From: Tricholoma matsutake
Taxonomy: Eukaryota; Basidiomycota; Agaricomycetes; Agaricales; Tricholomataceae
Length of the DNA stretch: 64,000 bases
Direction: 5' to 3'
Assembly (NCBI GenBank): GCA_026075535.2
Contig: AP026540.1
Location: 1,488,001 to 1,552,000, forward strand
The notes below the pieces were generated by a model, which worked only from the letters and a program-made list of their open reading frames with translations, was not told where the DNA came from and did no database searches. Shown here one piece after another: positions 32,069 through 44,275 of this stretch (position 1 is the first letter of the stretch; every line of letters begins with the position of its first letter). Both the position numbers and the translations under genes were made by a program.

Positions 32069-32511
32069 GTCTCATACGTATACGACTTTGCCCATCGCAT
32101 TGTAAAAGTTGCATCTATGCTAGTTTTGAATCTGTAGTATATTACATTGGATTGGATGGTCCTTGATCTAGTACCGCCACCATCTCAACTTTTCCCATGG
32201 CTTCAACACCAGGGAATGAGAGAGTGGGGCAACTATAAGGATAGAATAGCATTGATACATCACCTGCATACCCTTTACATAGCCCTACTAGTACCATGCC
32301 TCAATCTCCCAGAGCCCCAACCCCAATGACCAGACAAAAAACCAACTTAATCACATGATCACAACAGGAACTGGAAGAAGCTGATGGGCAAAACACAGAC
32401 GTCCGATCGAAAGAACAAGCCATAGACATCCTAATGGCAAAATAATACATAACACCCAGTAATCCAATAGACATCCAGACTCTCGCTTATATCCTCCTAC
32501 AGATAGGAAAC

Positions 32512-33903
32512 ATGACAACCAGAGGACAAAAACAGCTGGCAGATGCAATCAGAGTGGTCAGCTTCTTACTAGCCAACACAAATGTACAGAAAATTGCAGA
32601 TGAGATCACCATAATGGTCAAGAATCAGATACAAGAACACATAGAGCATTTCACTACAGAAATAGAAAACATGCGAGACACCGTTGAACACGTCACCACA
32701 GCTACAAATACCATGACAGACAAGATAGACGAGGTCAAGGACGGACTACAAGAAATGATGGAACAGCTGTCCCAAACAGCACAGGAACTCGTAGACAAGA
32801 CAACAGAACCATCAAACAAAGCATCAATGAACCCAGAACCCATGCTTCAACCAATGACCTATGCAACAGTAGCACAACAAGAGCCACATGCAGATCACGC
32901 AGAGGTAATAACAAGAGGATACACCACTGACAAACAGATCCTGATACAGACAGACAAAAATGCCACCAAGAACACACTGGATAGTCTATCAGAGAAGGAC
33001 TCAGTTGCTAAGGCAAATACCGCACTGGATCTCATGGGATTATCGGGCATGGACAAGCCTTGGCATACGACCTTCATAGGAGCAAAAAAATTAAGAAATG
33101 GTAATGTACTATACCAATTGAACACTAAAGAAGCAGCCGCCTGGTTACAGGCACCAGAGGTGCAAAAGGCATTCATAGAAAAATATGGCAGGACCTCCAA
33201 CATATGCAACAAACTACACTATGTAATAGCAGAATTCATCCTGGTCACCTTCAATGCCAGATCTAGCTTTGTGCACGCAAAGGTAGAACAAGACAACTTC
33301 ATAGGACTAGACTCAACCGCATACTCAAAATACATCAAACTGCCACACCTCCGTACTGACAACCAGAGGGTAGCACATGTGATTTTTGGCTTCACAAACT
33401 GAGAAGACACCAACACTGCCATCGCCACAGGCATGTTCATCGAAGGTAAGCACTCTAACATATGCAAAATGCTAACCGAACCAAAAAAGTGCCTCAAATG
33501 CCAAAAGTATGGCCACTATGTATCGGACTGCAAAACTACGGAGGATACTTGTGCAAAATGTGGAGACCATCACCGCACCACACACTGCATGGTCAACAAC
33601 ATGGCCAAATATTGATGCACCAATTGCACAAATAACAAAGCAATAGGACATGGAGCGGTGGACAGAGAATGCACCACATTCAAAGAACAAAGCCAAAAGA
33701 TACAAGAATGCATACTGGAAAATAAGTACAAATTTTTCCCAATGTCAGCCCCCTCAACATGGAAATTACTAAACACACCAGAACCACATATAGACAGAGC
33801 ACAACCAACACAACACCACAATGTGCACCAACCAACAGAATCATCAAATGAGCACCATCAACAACACTTCATGGAAGAATGGCAAACAGCACAAAGACAG
33901 TGA
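32512..33903 (+). pseudogene. LINE ORF1 (Gag-like, zinc knuckles)
   Basis: ATG at 32512. The N-terminal part is helical/coiled-coil-like (EIENMRDTVEHVTTATNTM, DEVKDGLQEMMEQLSQTAQE). A globular middle follows (YGRTSNICNKLHYVIAEFIL). Three knuckle-like clusters then occur: CLKCQKYGHYVSDC, CAKCGDHHRTTHC, and CTNCTNNKAIGHGAVDREC. TGA at 33400 and 33613 break one continuous frame; the last stop is at 33901. ORF1 proteins of this kind bind LINE RNA. Confidence 0.8.
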
Positions 33904-34126
33904 GGCAGGCCTGCCCCGCAAAACTGAACACAAGACGATGGATGGCCAGTATGGCCAGTCCAAAGAACAATCAATGAATACTTGGGGTACTCACAAAAAC
34001 AAGGGAGTTCAAACAACAACACAGTTCATCAAAGCATATACTGGGGAGACAGTGACCCCAACAAAATAGGACTGGGACCAAGACCAGATGCTATGACACA
34101 GAGGAGAGACCACATGCCCCTCGAAT

Positions 34127-37100
34127 ATGTCTGAAGACCATAACCAAGACAATGCACAGAAACCCATCCAAATATGACAGCAAAATGTCAACAAATCACT
34201 AATAAGCCAACTGGACCTACTACAGAGCCTAAGACGAGACGACTACACCATTTGTATCATACAGGAACCCTTCATCAACTTTAGAGGCAAAATGAGAGCT
34301 AACCAACAATGGATTACAGTGTACCCAAATACCCATGACAAACACCCGGAAAAAACTAGGTCGGTTATACTTGTCAACACTAACCTCTTAACAGATACAT
34401 GGAAACAGCTGTACTTCCAACACCCAGACATCACCACCATAGAACTCACAGGTGAGTTCGGTATGCTACAAATTATTAATATCTACAATGATGGCAACAA
34501 CAACAATGTGTTAACACACATATTGACATTCATGCAAGACCAAGACAGACAACACCAAACAGCAGGCCCCACACACACAATGTGGATGGGAGACTTCAAC
34601 AGACACCACCCAATATGGGACGAACCCAGAAATGCACACCTTTTCACATGTGAAAACCTAGACCTAACACAGCCGCTACTAAACCTATTAGCACATCACA
34701 GTATGAAAATGGCATTACTGCCATACATCCCGACCCTATGGGCCCACAACACAGGGAACCACACAAGGGTCGACAATGTCTTCTGCACTGAAGACCTCAT
34801 GAACATGATCATCAAATGCAACACAGACAACGCTTCATGACCAGTCAAAACAGACCATTACCCTATCATCACACTCCTCGACATCCATGCAACTAGAATG
34901 GCTTGGGAATCCAGACGGAACTTCAGACTAACGGATTGGATTGAGCTGATAAAAACCCTAAAAATAAACCTGACTAACATCCCCACACCCACAGAGATTG
35001 AAAACATCCAAGACTTCAACGCATCACTGAGCAATTTGAACCAAGCAATTCAAGATGCAATAGCAAAACACATCAAAGTAACAAAACCAAGCCCATACTC
35101 CAAGAGATGGTGGACGACAGAGTTAGCTGTGGAAAAGAAAGCAATGCGATGCCTAGGAGGAAAGTCAAAATACCACAGAACAAACCCCACAACACCCCAT
35201 ACATGAGAAGTATCGACAACAGAGAAATTGTTACTTGGAGATGATTCAGACAGCCAAGGCCAAACACTGGCTAGAATGGCTAGAGGGCATAGATGAAATG
35301 AACATCTGGCAGGCAAGTAGATTGGTTACCTCACCGGTAACTGATGCAGGAAAAGCAAAAATCCCAACAATACAAATCAAAGACCCAACAATGAAACAGA
35401 TAATCAGGGAAGCTGTGGACAACAAAAGCAAAGCAAAGGCCAACTCTTTTATGAGACCTTCTTCCCACCCCCAAACCCAGATTTAGAACCTGTACCTTGA
35501 GACTCCCAGTACCCACCACCACACTGGAAGTTCAAGAACATCACTGACGACCAAATCCACCACACTATAAAAAAGCTGAAACCCTACAAAGCCAGCAAGA
35601 AGGGATCAGTACCAAATTCGGTCCTAATAAACACTAGAGAAGAACTTGTCCCATTTCTCAGCCCACTCTATCATGCCACTAATACACTAAAGTACTATCC
35701 ACAGGAATGGGCACGCACAGAAACCCTTATTCTCAAAAAACCAGGCAAACCGGATTATACATCCCCATCAGCATGGTGCCCAATCATGCTATCGGATGGC
35801 ATCGCCAAGCTACTCAACAGCTGTCAGGTGGAAGACATAACCACCATGTGCGAGAGACACAATGTTCTCCCAGCCAACCACTTTGGGGCAAGACTGGGGC
35901 GCACTACAACGGACTCAATACACCTACTTACGAAAACAATTAAAGACATGTGGCGTAAAGGCCAGATGGCTTCAGTTCTCTTCCTCGACGTCAAAGGCAC
36001 CTTCCCAAGCATAGACATCGACCAACTCATTTACAACATGAGGAAATGAGGAATTCCAAAGGAATACACAGAATGGATGAAGAGACGACTGGAAAACTGA
36101 CAAACTACAATAGGGTTGTTCACGGTAGCCATTCTTGGGCCATTTTCGGCTCATTTTCAAACTCATTTTTGGCTCATTTTCGAGTATTTGGCAGAGGAAC
36201 AAACAAAAGGGAACGAAAAATGGAATGGAAAATGACATGAAAAATGGTTACCGTGAACACCCTGGGAAAGAAAATTTAGAAAAATGGAGCAAAGATGCAT
36301 TTTTCTCGCCAGGCACAGTGCTAAAAAAATGAAAAATGATCATTTTTCGATTCCCTTTTTACAAAAGCAAGGGTAGGGTTCCATTTTACATTCATTTTAC
36401 ATTCATTCTCAGTTCCATTCTTGAGAAAAATGGAATCAAAATGAAATAGAAAATGATTGAAAAATGAGTGAAAAATGAACCAAAAATGCCAACCGTGAAC
36501 AACCCTAATATCATTCGACGACTACCAGACGGAAGACTTTGACATACTGAATGGGCTCGACCAAGGAGACCCATACTCAGGCGTCTCATACCTCATTTAT
36601 AATGCTGATCTACTAAAAATCCCAGTTCTCAAAACAGGAGAATAGATACTGCTCTTCATCAACGACACAGTGATCATAGTCTGTGGCAAAAACTTCAATG
36701 AAACACACAACAAGCTGCGCAACATCATGAACCGTGTGGGAGGAGTCTTCGATTGGGCCAAAACACATAATTGTGAATTTGGAATCGAGAAGTTTCAACT
36801 GCTCGATGCAACGAAAAAACGAGTCCCAAACACAGTCAACCCAAGAAAAAGAATTCCGACACCAAGACAAGCACTGATACTAGGTAACCAGTGCATACAG
36901 TCAAAGGACACGGCACGCTTCCTGGGCGTAATAGTGGACAACAAACTGAACTGGAAGGCACAGTGCGCAACGGCCCTCGCCAGAGGGCAAGATTGGGTCA
37001 TTCAATTCGGGCATCTGGCCTGCACATCGAGTGGAATAAACGCAAAACACATACGACAACTATACCTCTCCATTGCAGTTCCTCGAATGTTATACGCAGC

Positions 37101-38442
37101 TGATATATTCCTCACCCCGCAGCAGAACGTAGGTAAAAGAGCAAAGTACGGACGCACTAACCAAGCAGCGGTCAACAAACTCGCGACGATTCAGAGACGG
37201 GCCGCAATCATGATAACGGGCGCCATGAAAACAACCGCCACAGACGTCCTGGAAGTTATGGCCAACCTACTCCCATTTCACTTGCTGGTCGATAAGTACC
37301 GACACCGAGCAGCCATACGCCTAGCAACCTTACCAAGCGCTCACCCTCTACACAAACCAGTCACAAACACAGCAAACAGATTAGTCAAACGACACCCAAC
37401 ACCTTTACACGACCTCATGCACAGATATGATATCCAACCACAAAAAATCGAAACGATCGCAGCCATACATTTCGATACAGGATGGAAGCCGGGACTAACC
37501 ACGGAAGTAATAACCGATACTGATAAAGTGATAGAAAGTATACAGAACGACAACCCAGATATGAAAGTCTTCACGGATGGCTCAGGGATGGAAGGTAAAA
37601 TAGGAGCGGCAGCAGTTCTATACAGAAACGGAACCCTCAAGACCAAGTTGAGATATCAGCTTGGATCGCAACACCACCACACAGTATACGAAGGAGAAGG
37701 AGTGGGTGCTATTTTAGGTTCTAAGCTTATCGCCAACGAATGGAACATACAGTCGGCTAATATCTACATTGACAATTGCGCTGCTATCACGGCCACACAA
37801 CTAACGAAACCAAATCCAGGGCACTACATCTTCGACGCACTCCACAGAAGCATAACGGCAATACGGAAAAAACATCAGGGCATAAAAATCACGGTCAAAT
37901 GGGTACCAGGACACAAAGGAGTCGGGGGCAACGAGCAAGCAGACGAAGAGGCGAAGAAAGCGACCACAGATGGGAGCAGCGAGACACATAAGCTACCAAA
38001 ATCCCTGAGAACGACCCTACCATACAGCAAATCGGCTATCGGATGAATGCACAATGAAAAACTTAAGCAACACGCACAAATGGACTGGAGAGATTCGAAA
38101 CGATACAACAGGATGATGAAGACCGACCCCACAACCCCCTCCCATAAATACATCGACCTCGTCACAAAGCTTCCAAGAAAGCTAGCCAGCATCCTCGCGC
38201 AACTGAGAACGGGACACGCACCCTTAGCTAAGCACCTATTTCGCCTCGGAAAAATAGACTCACCAACTTGCCCGGCATGCCAACAGAGCGACGAAATGGT
38301 ACAACACCTTCTACTACACTGCCCAGCACACCAAGGGGCAAGACAAACACTACGAAACAACATAGGGGGCAGAAACATCGACATCACAAAAATCCTCACA
38401 TCCCCGAAATCACTACAAGCACTATTCCGGTTTTTGGCGTAG
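34127..38442 (+). pseudogene. LINE ORF2 (endonuclease-RT-RNase H-CCHC), broken
   Basis: ATG at 34127 (MSEDHNQDNAQKPIQI, then TGA). Endonuclease motifs: IQEPF, MGDFNRHHPIWDE, TDHYPI, with TGA just before the last. A frameshift lies near 35200. RT motifs: LKPYKASKKGS, FLDVKGTFPSID, LDQGDPYSG; the catalytic box reads FINDTVI, so the first Asp of FIDD is Asn. A 393-bp MITE splits RT at 36113. RNase H follows (FTDGSGMEGKIGAA, YIDNCAAI, WVPGHKGVGGNEQADEEAKK). TGA at 38044, then CPACQQSDEMVQHLLLHC and a stop at 38442. Confidence 0.85.
36113..36505. mobile_element. MITE in the LINE RT, TA target site
   Basis: Left end GGGTTGTTCACGGTAGCCAT and the reverse complement of the right end (GGGTTGTTCACGGTTGGCAT) agree closely; TA flanks both (36111-36112, 36506-36507). 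The interior is AT-rich with repeated CATTTTC/GAAAAATG text. An internal GGTTACCGTGAACACCCT near 36246 resembles the right terminus, suggesting a composite or nested structure. Removing the element plus one TA restores the RT frame (QTTI joined to ISFDDYQ). Confidence 0.85.
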
Positions 38443-38749
38443 ACGAGAAGACTGCATGACACATTTGGGGAACTGCCGGAAATGAGAGAGGAAGGGAGAA
38501 AAGAACGAGCGAGGAGATAGGAATACGACCCAGACACACCACACCATACCTTACTTCCGGACTCAGCACCACTTAATCCAGCGCCAACGGCGCTTCGAGG
38601 ACCCTCTGGGCCCCTCCAAGCAGATGTCAAAGGAAAAGCCACACAGTAGAACGTCTCAGCAGCACATACCACAGTACATATTTAGTCTCTCACATATGGT
38701 ACGCCACAACGGAGAATAAATGGGGGAAAAAAAAAAATTACATTGGATT

Positions 38750-39008
38750 ATGCGGTTCGAACCTGTGGACCATATTGCCAAGACCTCGCTCTCAATTCTA
38801 AGAACTCGAAATGCGTGCTGTTATACACACTAGTGAATGAAATTATTTAAAGGAACGGAATGGACAAATGCTGTCAGATTATCCGCCGTTGATAGAAGGG
38901 ACATAGCTGACTTATTGCCAAGAGCAAGAGGCTTTGACAAATAAGAACGTACATCGACAATGCTGTCGATGCACATGAAACGAAGCAGGGCCGCATCTGC
39001 GATAAGAG
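38750..39008. other. intergenic, nothing recognised
   Basis: Pre-insertion locus sequence downstream of the LINE and the 3' flank of the next gene. It contains GGTTCGAACC at 38755-38764, resembling a tRNA B box, but no tRNA fold was found. Confidence 0.4.
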
Positions 39009-40605
39009 CTACTTCAAAGTCCGCAGCCTGTTGATAACATACTGCATATCGTCTTGATTCCATTCGCCGCTCCACGCTTGGGTCGGGTGAGAATCCCGCC
39101 TCGAATGCATGTACTCCGGTCCCGATTCCTGATGCATAGGTGAAGGGGCTCCGAGCCAATTGGATATCTCAGGCAGCTGAACTTGTTCATCGTATAGAGT
39201 ATGTCGCTGTGCTTTCGATTCGACGGAGGAGCCAGAATCGACGCGGGAACGAGTATGACTCGATGAATTGACGAGGGTCGGTGACGAGGGAAGTGATGGT
39301 ACAGCATCCCTTGATTGATCCATCGGCACACCTTGCTTGTGTTTCAGATCGTCATATTGGGGAGAATCGGGTCCCATGACAGGAGATGTCTCTATGGAAG
39401 GACAGAAAGTAATGGGCGAGATCGGGGAGTCTGGACTAGTGTTCGTGGTGGCATGAGGGTTTATTAAATTATTAGTAAAAGTGAATCGGTGGAGATCATC
39501 CAAACTTTGCGTGGGCATTGGTGGGTGTGGAAGCGGCGTAGGTTTCCGTCGATTATACGGGGGGCGAAAGAAAGACGTGATATTTGCCAAAGACAAACTC
39601 AAACGTCCCGAAGTCCGCGGGGGCACGCCGAGGTCATCAGTGAATGACTTGGGGGTGAAACCCGCGCTTGCCGGTGATTCACCAAAGTCGCTAGGGTAGT
39701 CAAGCTCTCCCGGTAATACACCTAGTGTCCGAACCAACTTTGCTAAGTTTCCGCGCCGACGGACGGCCATATTTTTCTGTGATCGAAATGAAAAAGTGCT
39801 TTCTGTCAAAGAAACCGGCGTGAGAGGGGGGTCCTCCTCAGTCATGGATGAATGGGAGCCTGAGGAGAAGGGAGGAGTCAAAGGTGTCTGGATACTAGGA
39901 AGTTTGGATTCCTTGGAATGATGACGGAGTGGAGCCGCTTTTGTCTGTATGGAGCCCAGAGTAGAGGTTGAAGAGTTGGAAACGGGATATGGCGCAGACG
40001 AGGTTATTGATGTGGATTTGAATAAACACCGCCTTTTCCATTTCGAATTCCAATTCCTCCCGGCACAATCCAAGGAAGAAATCAAAGGCGCATCATCGGA
40101 ATCGCGAATCAATGCGCTGCTAGAGCTATTGGGATGCTCCTGCGTGACAACACTACGTCGAGAACCCCTGCGATTCACGCTAGCTAAAGCGAATGAACGC
40201 AAGAGTCGTGAGAACGCAGGTGGAGGAACGATGAAGATTAAACGACGTACTGGAATCAGAACTCCAGAGAGTTGGAGAAGAAAGGGAGTGACTGAGAGCT
40301 CTAGAACGAACGGCTGTGCTGGAGGACTGGGCAGATGCATCGGTTGACACCGTGCTCTTCCGCCTGCTCCTTTTCAGAGAGCTAGTAAAAATTCTAGGAG
40401 GAAAAGCAGGGGTCGGGGGAGGACTAAAAGAGTAAATAAATCCAGATCGCGATGGGTTGTCTGGCGAGGAAACGACCAACGGGTTGGACGCTGATGACCC
40501 AGACTTGGCTCTGAACAGCTTTCCCAAGGTGTGAGGGGAGGTAGGGGACGCAGGCTCTTCGCCAGGAACCTGAGAGGTACAGGGGGTACTAGGGTTGGGC
40601 TGCAT
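39009..40605 (-). CDS. Ser/Pro-rich host protein of unknown function, 2 exons
   Basis: Exon 1 is 40605-40251 and exon 2 is 40183-39009, joined across a 67-bp intron (GTACGT..TTTAG), giving 509 residues without stops. The splice joins DS to TSVNRRGSRRS in frame. The protein is low-complexity, rich in Ser/Pro/Thr with basic patches (SSLKRSRRKSTVS). More ordered blocks are MAVRRRGNLAKLVRTLG, PGELDYPSDFGESPASAGF and the C-terminus EWNQDDMQYVINRLRTL. I do not recognise a named family; the profile suits a phospho-regulated or disordered protein. It looks intact and unrelated to transposons, so it marks host DNA. Confidence 0.75.
40184..40250 (-). other. intron of the Ser/Pro-rich gene
   Basis: 67 bp, GTACGT donor and CTTTAG acceptor; the only split that keeps both reading frames open. 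Confidence 0.75.
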
Positions 40606-41538
40606 ATCGACCTCGACCAGTCCTCGACCTCCTTAGTTAACGTAGAAGAACAGGTAAAATCGTGTTCATCCTGTCCTCTTTATTGTCATGATAGCCGACG
40701 GGTTGCGCTCCAGGTGATATACCCATCAGGTAAGAAACGCGGGCTGATACAGGCTGATACCTGGTAATATAAATATATCAGGTGATTGTGACATGTATAT
40801 TGATCAACGTTAACCCAGGTCCGTATCTGTTTCGTATGCCTTTCAATCTGTCGTCTGATTGGCTGGGTTTTGTGTTTTCGACGTGGTCGCAGAGTTACGG
40901 TATTCTGCAGTAGAGTCTCAAGGTGGGGTAGTGGAAACGATAGTTACGATACACGAGACTCGAGTCACACGTCGATCAACTGAGTTTGAAATTTACGCGC
41001 TGTAACATGTAACACAAAGTATAAAGTATATGATGCGTAACGACAGGAAACGGGCTTACGTCGGATATCCCGACAGTCGGACTCACTTGAATAGAGTTGA
41101 ATACAAATTAATATGTCCTTTTACAAAGAAAGTCGTCAGGGCCATGACAGGCCCCGACGCAGTCCCCGGCAAGCCGGAATCACCGCAGGAAGTGTTTCAA
41201 GTCGCGTGACTCTTCGGTCGTGCCCCTGGAGATATTAGTCGGTGTCCATACAAATTAATTTCGTGATTGGCGTGAGATAGACCACTGGCGATATTATTTA
41301 TATTATGTAGTGAACGACTATCTTCACTCACACTACATACAAGCCGGGCTTGCCAGGCTATGGCGATATGTACATGGTATGAAATTACGATGAAGTCATG
41401 CAACATTGAAGAGTCTAGCTAGTCCATCAAGTGAGGTTCTAATTGGTTTCCAATGATCAACCGAATCTTTTTGTGTTCGAATCACAGAATGCAGATTCCA
41501 GAAGACGCCAATGACATTCTTCCATTCATCATTCATGA
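40606..41538. other. intergenic, likely promoter side of the Ser/Pro-rich gene
   Basis: No gene or repeat recognised. Includes GATACAGGCTGATACC-like short repeats near 40744 and AT-rich stretches. Confidence 0.5.
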
Positions 41539-42607
41539 TCATACAGCCTTCACCTTTATTTTCTCGCCATCGGCGAGGTGCACGGGCTGATCGGATTTTG
41601 GAGGCTCGCCCATCGCCTGTCTGAGATGTTGAGAATTAAGCAGCTTCGCGTAACGTGGCTGAACGAATGTAGCTCTGCAGGTACGTGCTCAGTTCAACCA
41701 TTAATAGAGCAACGATGAGACAAGAGATAGACATACGTAGCTTCCACAAGAAGTGTGCCATCGAGCGCTTCGACTCTGCCCGAAACTACGGCTTTGCGTC
41801 CCGTGACTTCGACGAGAGTAGTTTTGATGACGATAAACTATATTATGGACTTAGCAAAGAGTCCAGCCAAGAAGTCGTGCGTAAAAATGACCTGATCGGC
41901 TCGAGTTGGTGCACGGTAATTCAGCGAGAGCTTCGCCGTCACACCGACCTTTTCCGGAAGGTTGCTGATTGCCTAGAACATCCACAATAAAGGAAGATGA
42001 TGATACAAGATGCACGATTACTCACATTTCTAGCCAGTGTTTCATCCAACAGCGTCGCCAACAGGCCTCCGTGAATAATTCCATCATGGCCGCATAAGCT
42101 TCTGCCGACATGCACAAACATGCAGCTTTCACTTTCGTCTCTCTTCACTCTCAGAAGGCCCGGCAATGCCAGCTTCCCTGGACCTCGCAGCGTACCCGAC
42201 GTCAAGCTGTTGACTCTCCTCCCCTCCGGGTAATTCTGATACGGCCGCACCTCGTACCACTCGTCACGGTCCTCCCAACGCCGCATGCTCTCGAGAAGAG
42301 GAAGAGTTTGGAGCTTGGCTTCTAGTTCGTTTGTATACGCGATAGCCTCCGGAGAAGTCGGGTCCGATGGGGGGCCAGGGGCTACCGGGGGAAAGAGAAT
42401 AGATAGGGTGGAAGGAGGGTATATCGAGCCTAGGATATAGGCAGTGGCAGAGAACGTAGCAACCGCAGATACAGTTGCGAGTGGTCGCCATGTCCTCGAG
42501 CTTGGAGGCGCTTGGGGCTTTGTTGATAGGAAACACCTGGACGACCTGGCCTTTAGTTGGTCGCGAAGACAAACGGAGGTAAATCGGGACAGAACAGATG
42601 AAGACAT
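41539..42607 (-). CDS. mitochondrial-type hotdog acyl-CoA thioesterase, 4 exons
   Basis: Exons 42607-42026, 41972-41892, 41837-41737 and 41674-41539 join to 299 residues. Introns are 53, 54 and 62 bp; the second has an atypical GTCATT donor. The N-terminus (Arg/Ser-rich, few acidic residues) suits a mitochondrial presequence, followed by a hydrophobic stretch at about residues 43-63. The 4HBT/hotdog signature is GHDGIIHGGLLATLLDETLA, with His179 and Asp188 as likely active-site residues; after the splices, KLSLNYRAPTRADQFIVIKT, LVEVTGRKAVVSGRVEA and LDGTLLVEATATFVQP give the expected beta-sheet half. Family members hydrolyse fatty acyl-CoA thioesters. Fungal membrane-anchored homologues exist; the exact substrate cannot be read. 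Confidence 0.85.
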
Positions 42608-43147
42608 CGTCTAAGTTCTAATAGTAACTGGCAGAATTCTAAGCTTGACGTCACGTGAAAGAGGAAGATTCCTCGGCTCGGCTACACCTTTTACCGAATG
42701 TGCCCCGATAATGCGCTATAATAGGTGGCATGCCGACCTGATCGTCATCCGAACGAATTTTGGCCGAAAAAATTTCAAACAGTATCTGGAAATTTGAGGT
42801 CCTGGCCTGATTTATATATTTAATTTCTGTTCTATCTGGCTTAATGTCAATCTGAACATGCAGTGGATGTATTAATCTCACTGGCTACTAAATTGAAAGT
42901 TAGTCTCCCATAGGGAAGATAATCGTTCCTTACATGTTGATCGATGTGTATGTGCAGGGTTCAAAACTTGTAATTTTTTCTCTCTTTCTACTGGTGTTGT
43001 GGCTTAATGCTTTGTTTGACAAAAGTAGCACATTCCTAATACATGCATGTACTAGAGTAGTATACCAATTACCAAGAGACATACTGCTCAATATCTCACT
43101 GTTACATTAGTAGTGGTCAAAGTAGGGTGATTATCACCCGATTATTA
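42608..43147. other. intergenic, promoter side of the thioesterase gene
   Basis: No supported gene; a 76-codon minus-strand frame at 42651-42881 has no family features. Ends at a MITE-terminus-like sequence. Confidence 0.5.
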
Positions 43148-43185
43148 GGGTTGTTCATGGTAGCCATTTTCAGAGAATCTTGTTT
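43148..43185 (+). repeat. solitary terminus of the LINE-MITE family
   Basis: GGGTTGTTCATGGTAGCCAT preceded by TA (43146-43147) matches the left end of the MITE at 36113 with one change (CG to TG). No matching right end was found nearby, so this is a truncated copy. Confidence 0.6.
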
Positions 43186-43525
43186 TTGTATAATCCCACA
43201 AGTCCCATCCATCCTGTCCATCCCGAAGGGCTTACATCACCATCAAAGTCGAACCATCTCAACATTGGCAGCTACTACAATGCTGCTTTCTATCCTCATG
43301 TGATATCCACCCCTGCAAGAACAAGTATGTATTACTATATTAACTACTGGGAGCTGATTTCTTCATTTCTGCACCACAATAAGTGACACACACAGCTAAA
43401 AATTTCTCCAATAGTAGACCAGAACATGATACCATTAACTAGTGTGTTGATTTGTCGCCTCCCTGCCAAACAATTGTTAACAATGTTTTATAGTTTCAAT
43501 TATTCTACAGGTTTCAAAAGCTCTC

Positions 43526-44275
43526 ATGAGTAACACTTCACCCACCATGTTCTTGTGCACCACCTGTCATCACCACCTATCGCCTCAAGTCTGCAAAACA
43601 AACAAGAATGGCAATGCAGGGAAATCATTTGTGACCTGCCATGCAAAAGCAAAAGATGGAACTTATTGTTCATACTACTACTGGCTTGTGGATGCAGATG
43701 GATCCCCACCCTCCTTGCCTGCTCCTGCGACATCATCTCTGACTCTTTCAGCCCCAACCCACCATGACACCAAGTTCCACTGGGGCAACATGTCCAAAAC
43801 CAGGATTTTGGATGAGCTGCATGTTGACTGCCTATGCAGGATGTGCTGCCAGCACTGTGTCACTGCTGGTGGTTGTCAAGTCAAAAGTCACCTCGCCCAC
43901 AGTATGCCCTATGCTACTCTGCCCTGAGCATCAAAGGGGAAGGATAGGGCTATATCTCTATCACCAAACTCACCACCTGCTTCTTTGCTGCCACTTCCTG
44001 CCAACCCTGCCATGGCTTGCCTCTCTGAGATGGTGTCCCTTGACTTGTTTGCCAACCCCCACTATGCATCTTAAATGGTTCCAGCATTCACAACACAGTA
44101 TGCACTTGAGCAAGCTTTGGAGGAGAGGAAGAGAGCAGCTGATGCTGAACACCCATCAAATATAGAGAAAGTGAAGCATTCAGTTATCGTGTATGGTTGG
44201 GCTGGAGGCATCTGCCAGCTCATGTCAAAACAACATGAGTTTGGTTCATGTCTTCCGCACTTCTCCAGAAGTTGA
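43526..44275 (+). pseudogene. GRF-type zinc-finger transposon-associated protein, decayed
   Basis: Starts MSNTSPTMFLCTTCHHHL. The spacing C..CHHHL, then NGNAGKSFVTC, then C.YYYW fits a GRF zinc finger. A second cluster (CLCRMCCQHCVTAGGCQVKS) follows. After a stop at 43927 and another near 44073, the tail reads FTTQYALEQALEERKRAADA, HSVIVYGWAGG. I recall the order GRF finger, second Cys cluster, Q.A.EQ..EE.KRAAEA, VTVYAW in agaricomycete repeat proteins; function unknown. Lies directly upstream of the Tnp2-like transposase, possibly in the same element. Confidence 0.5.

Larger units (their letters stand above)
32154..38736 (+). mobile_element. full-length LINE (Tad1-like) with 13-bp target duplication
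   Basis: ATTACATTGGATT occurs at 32141-32153 and again at 38737-38749, right after an A11 tail, a classic target-primed insertion. ORF1 has zinc knuckles; ORF2 has AP endonuclease, RT, RNase H and a C-terminal CCHC, the Tad1-like layout known in fungi. About 360 bp of 5' UTR precede ORF1. It is dead: both ORFs carry stops, and a MITE interrupts RT. Confidence 0.92.

Noticed and set aside
38750..38800. tRNA gene suggested by GGTTCGAACC
   Set aside because: Only the B-box-like core is present; no pairing acceptor, D or anticodon arms could be drawn on either strand.
42651..42881. 76-codon minus-strand ORF upstream of the thioesterase gene
   Set aside because: Short, no family features, lies in the likely promoter/5' region.
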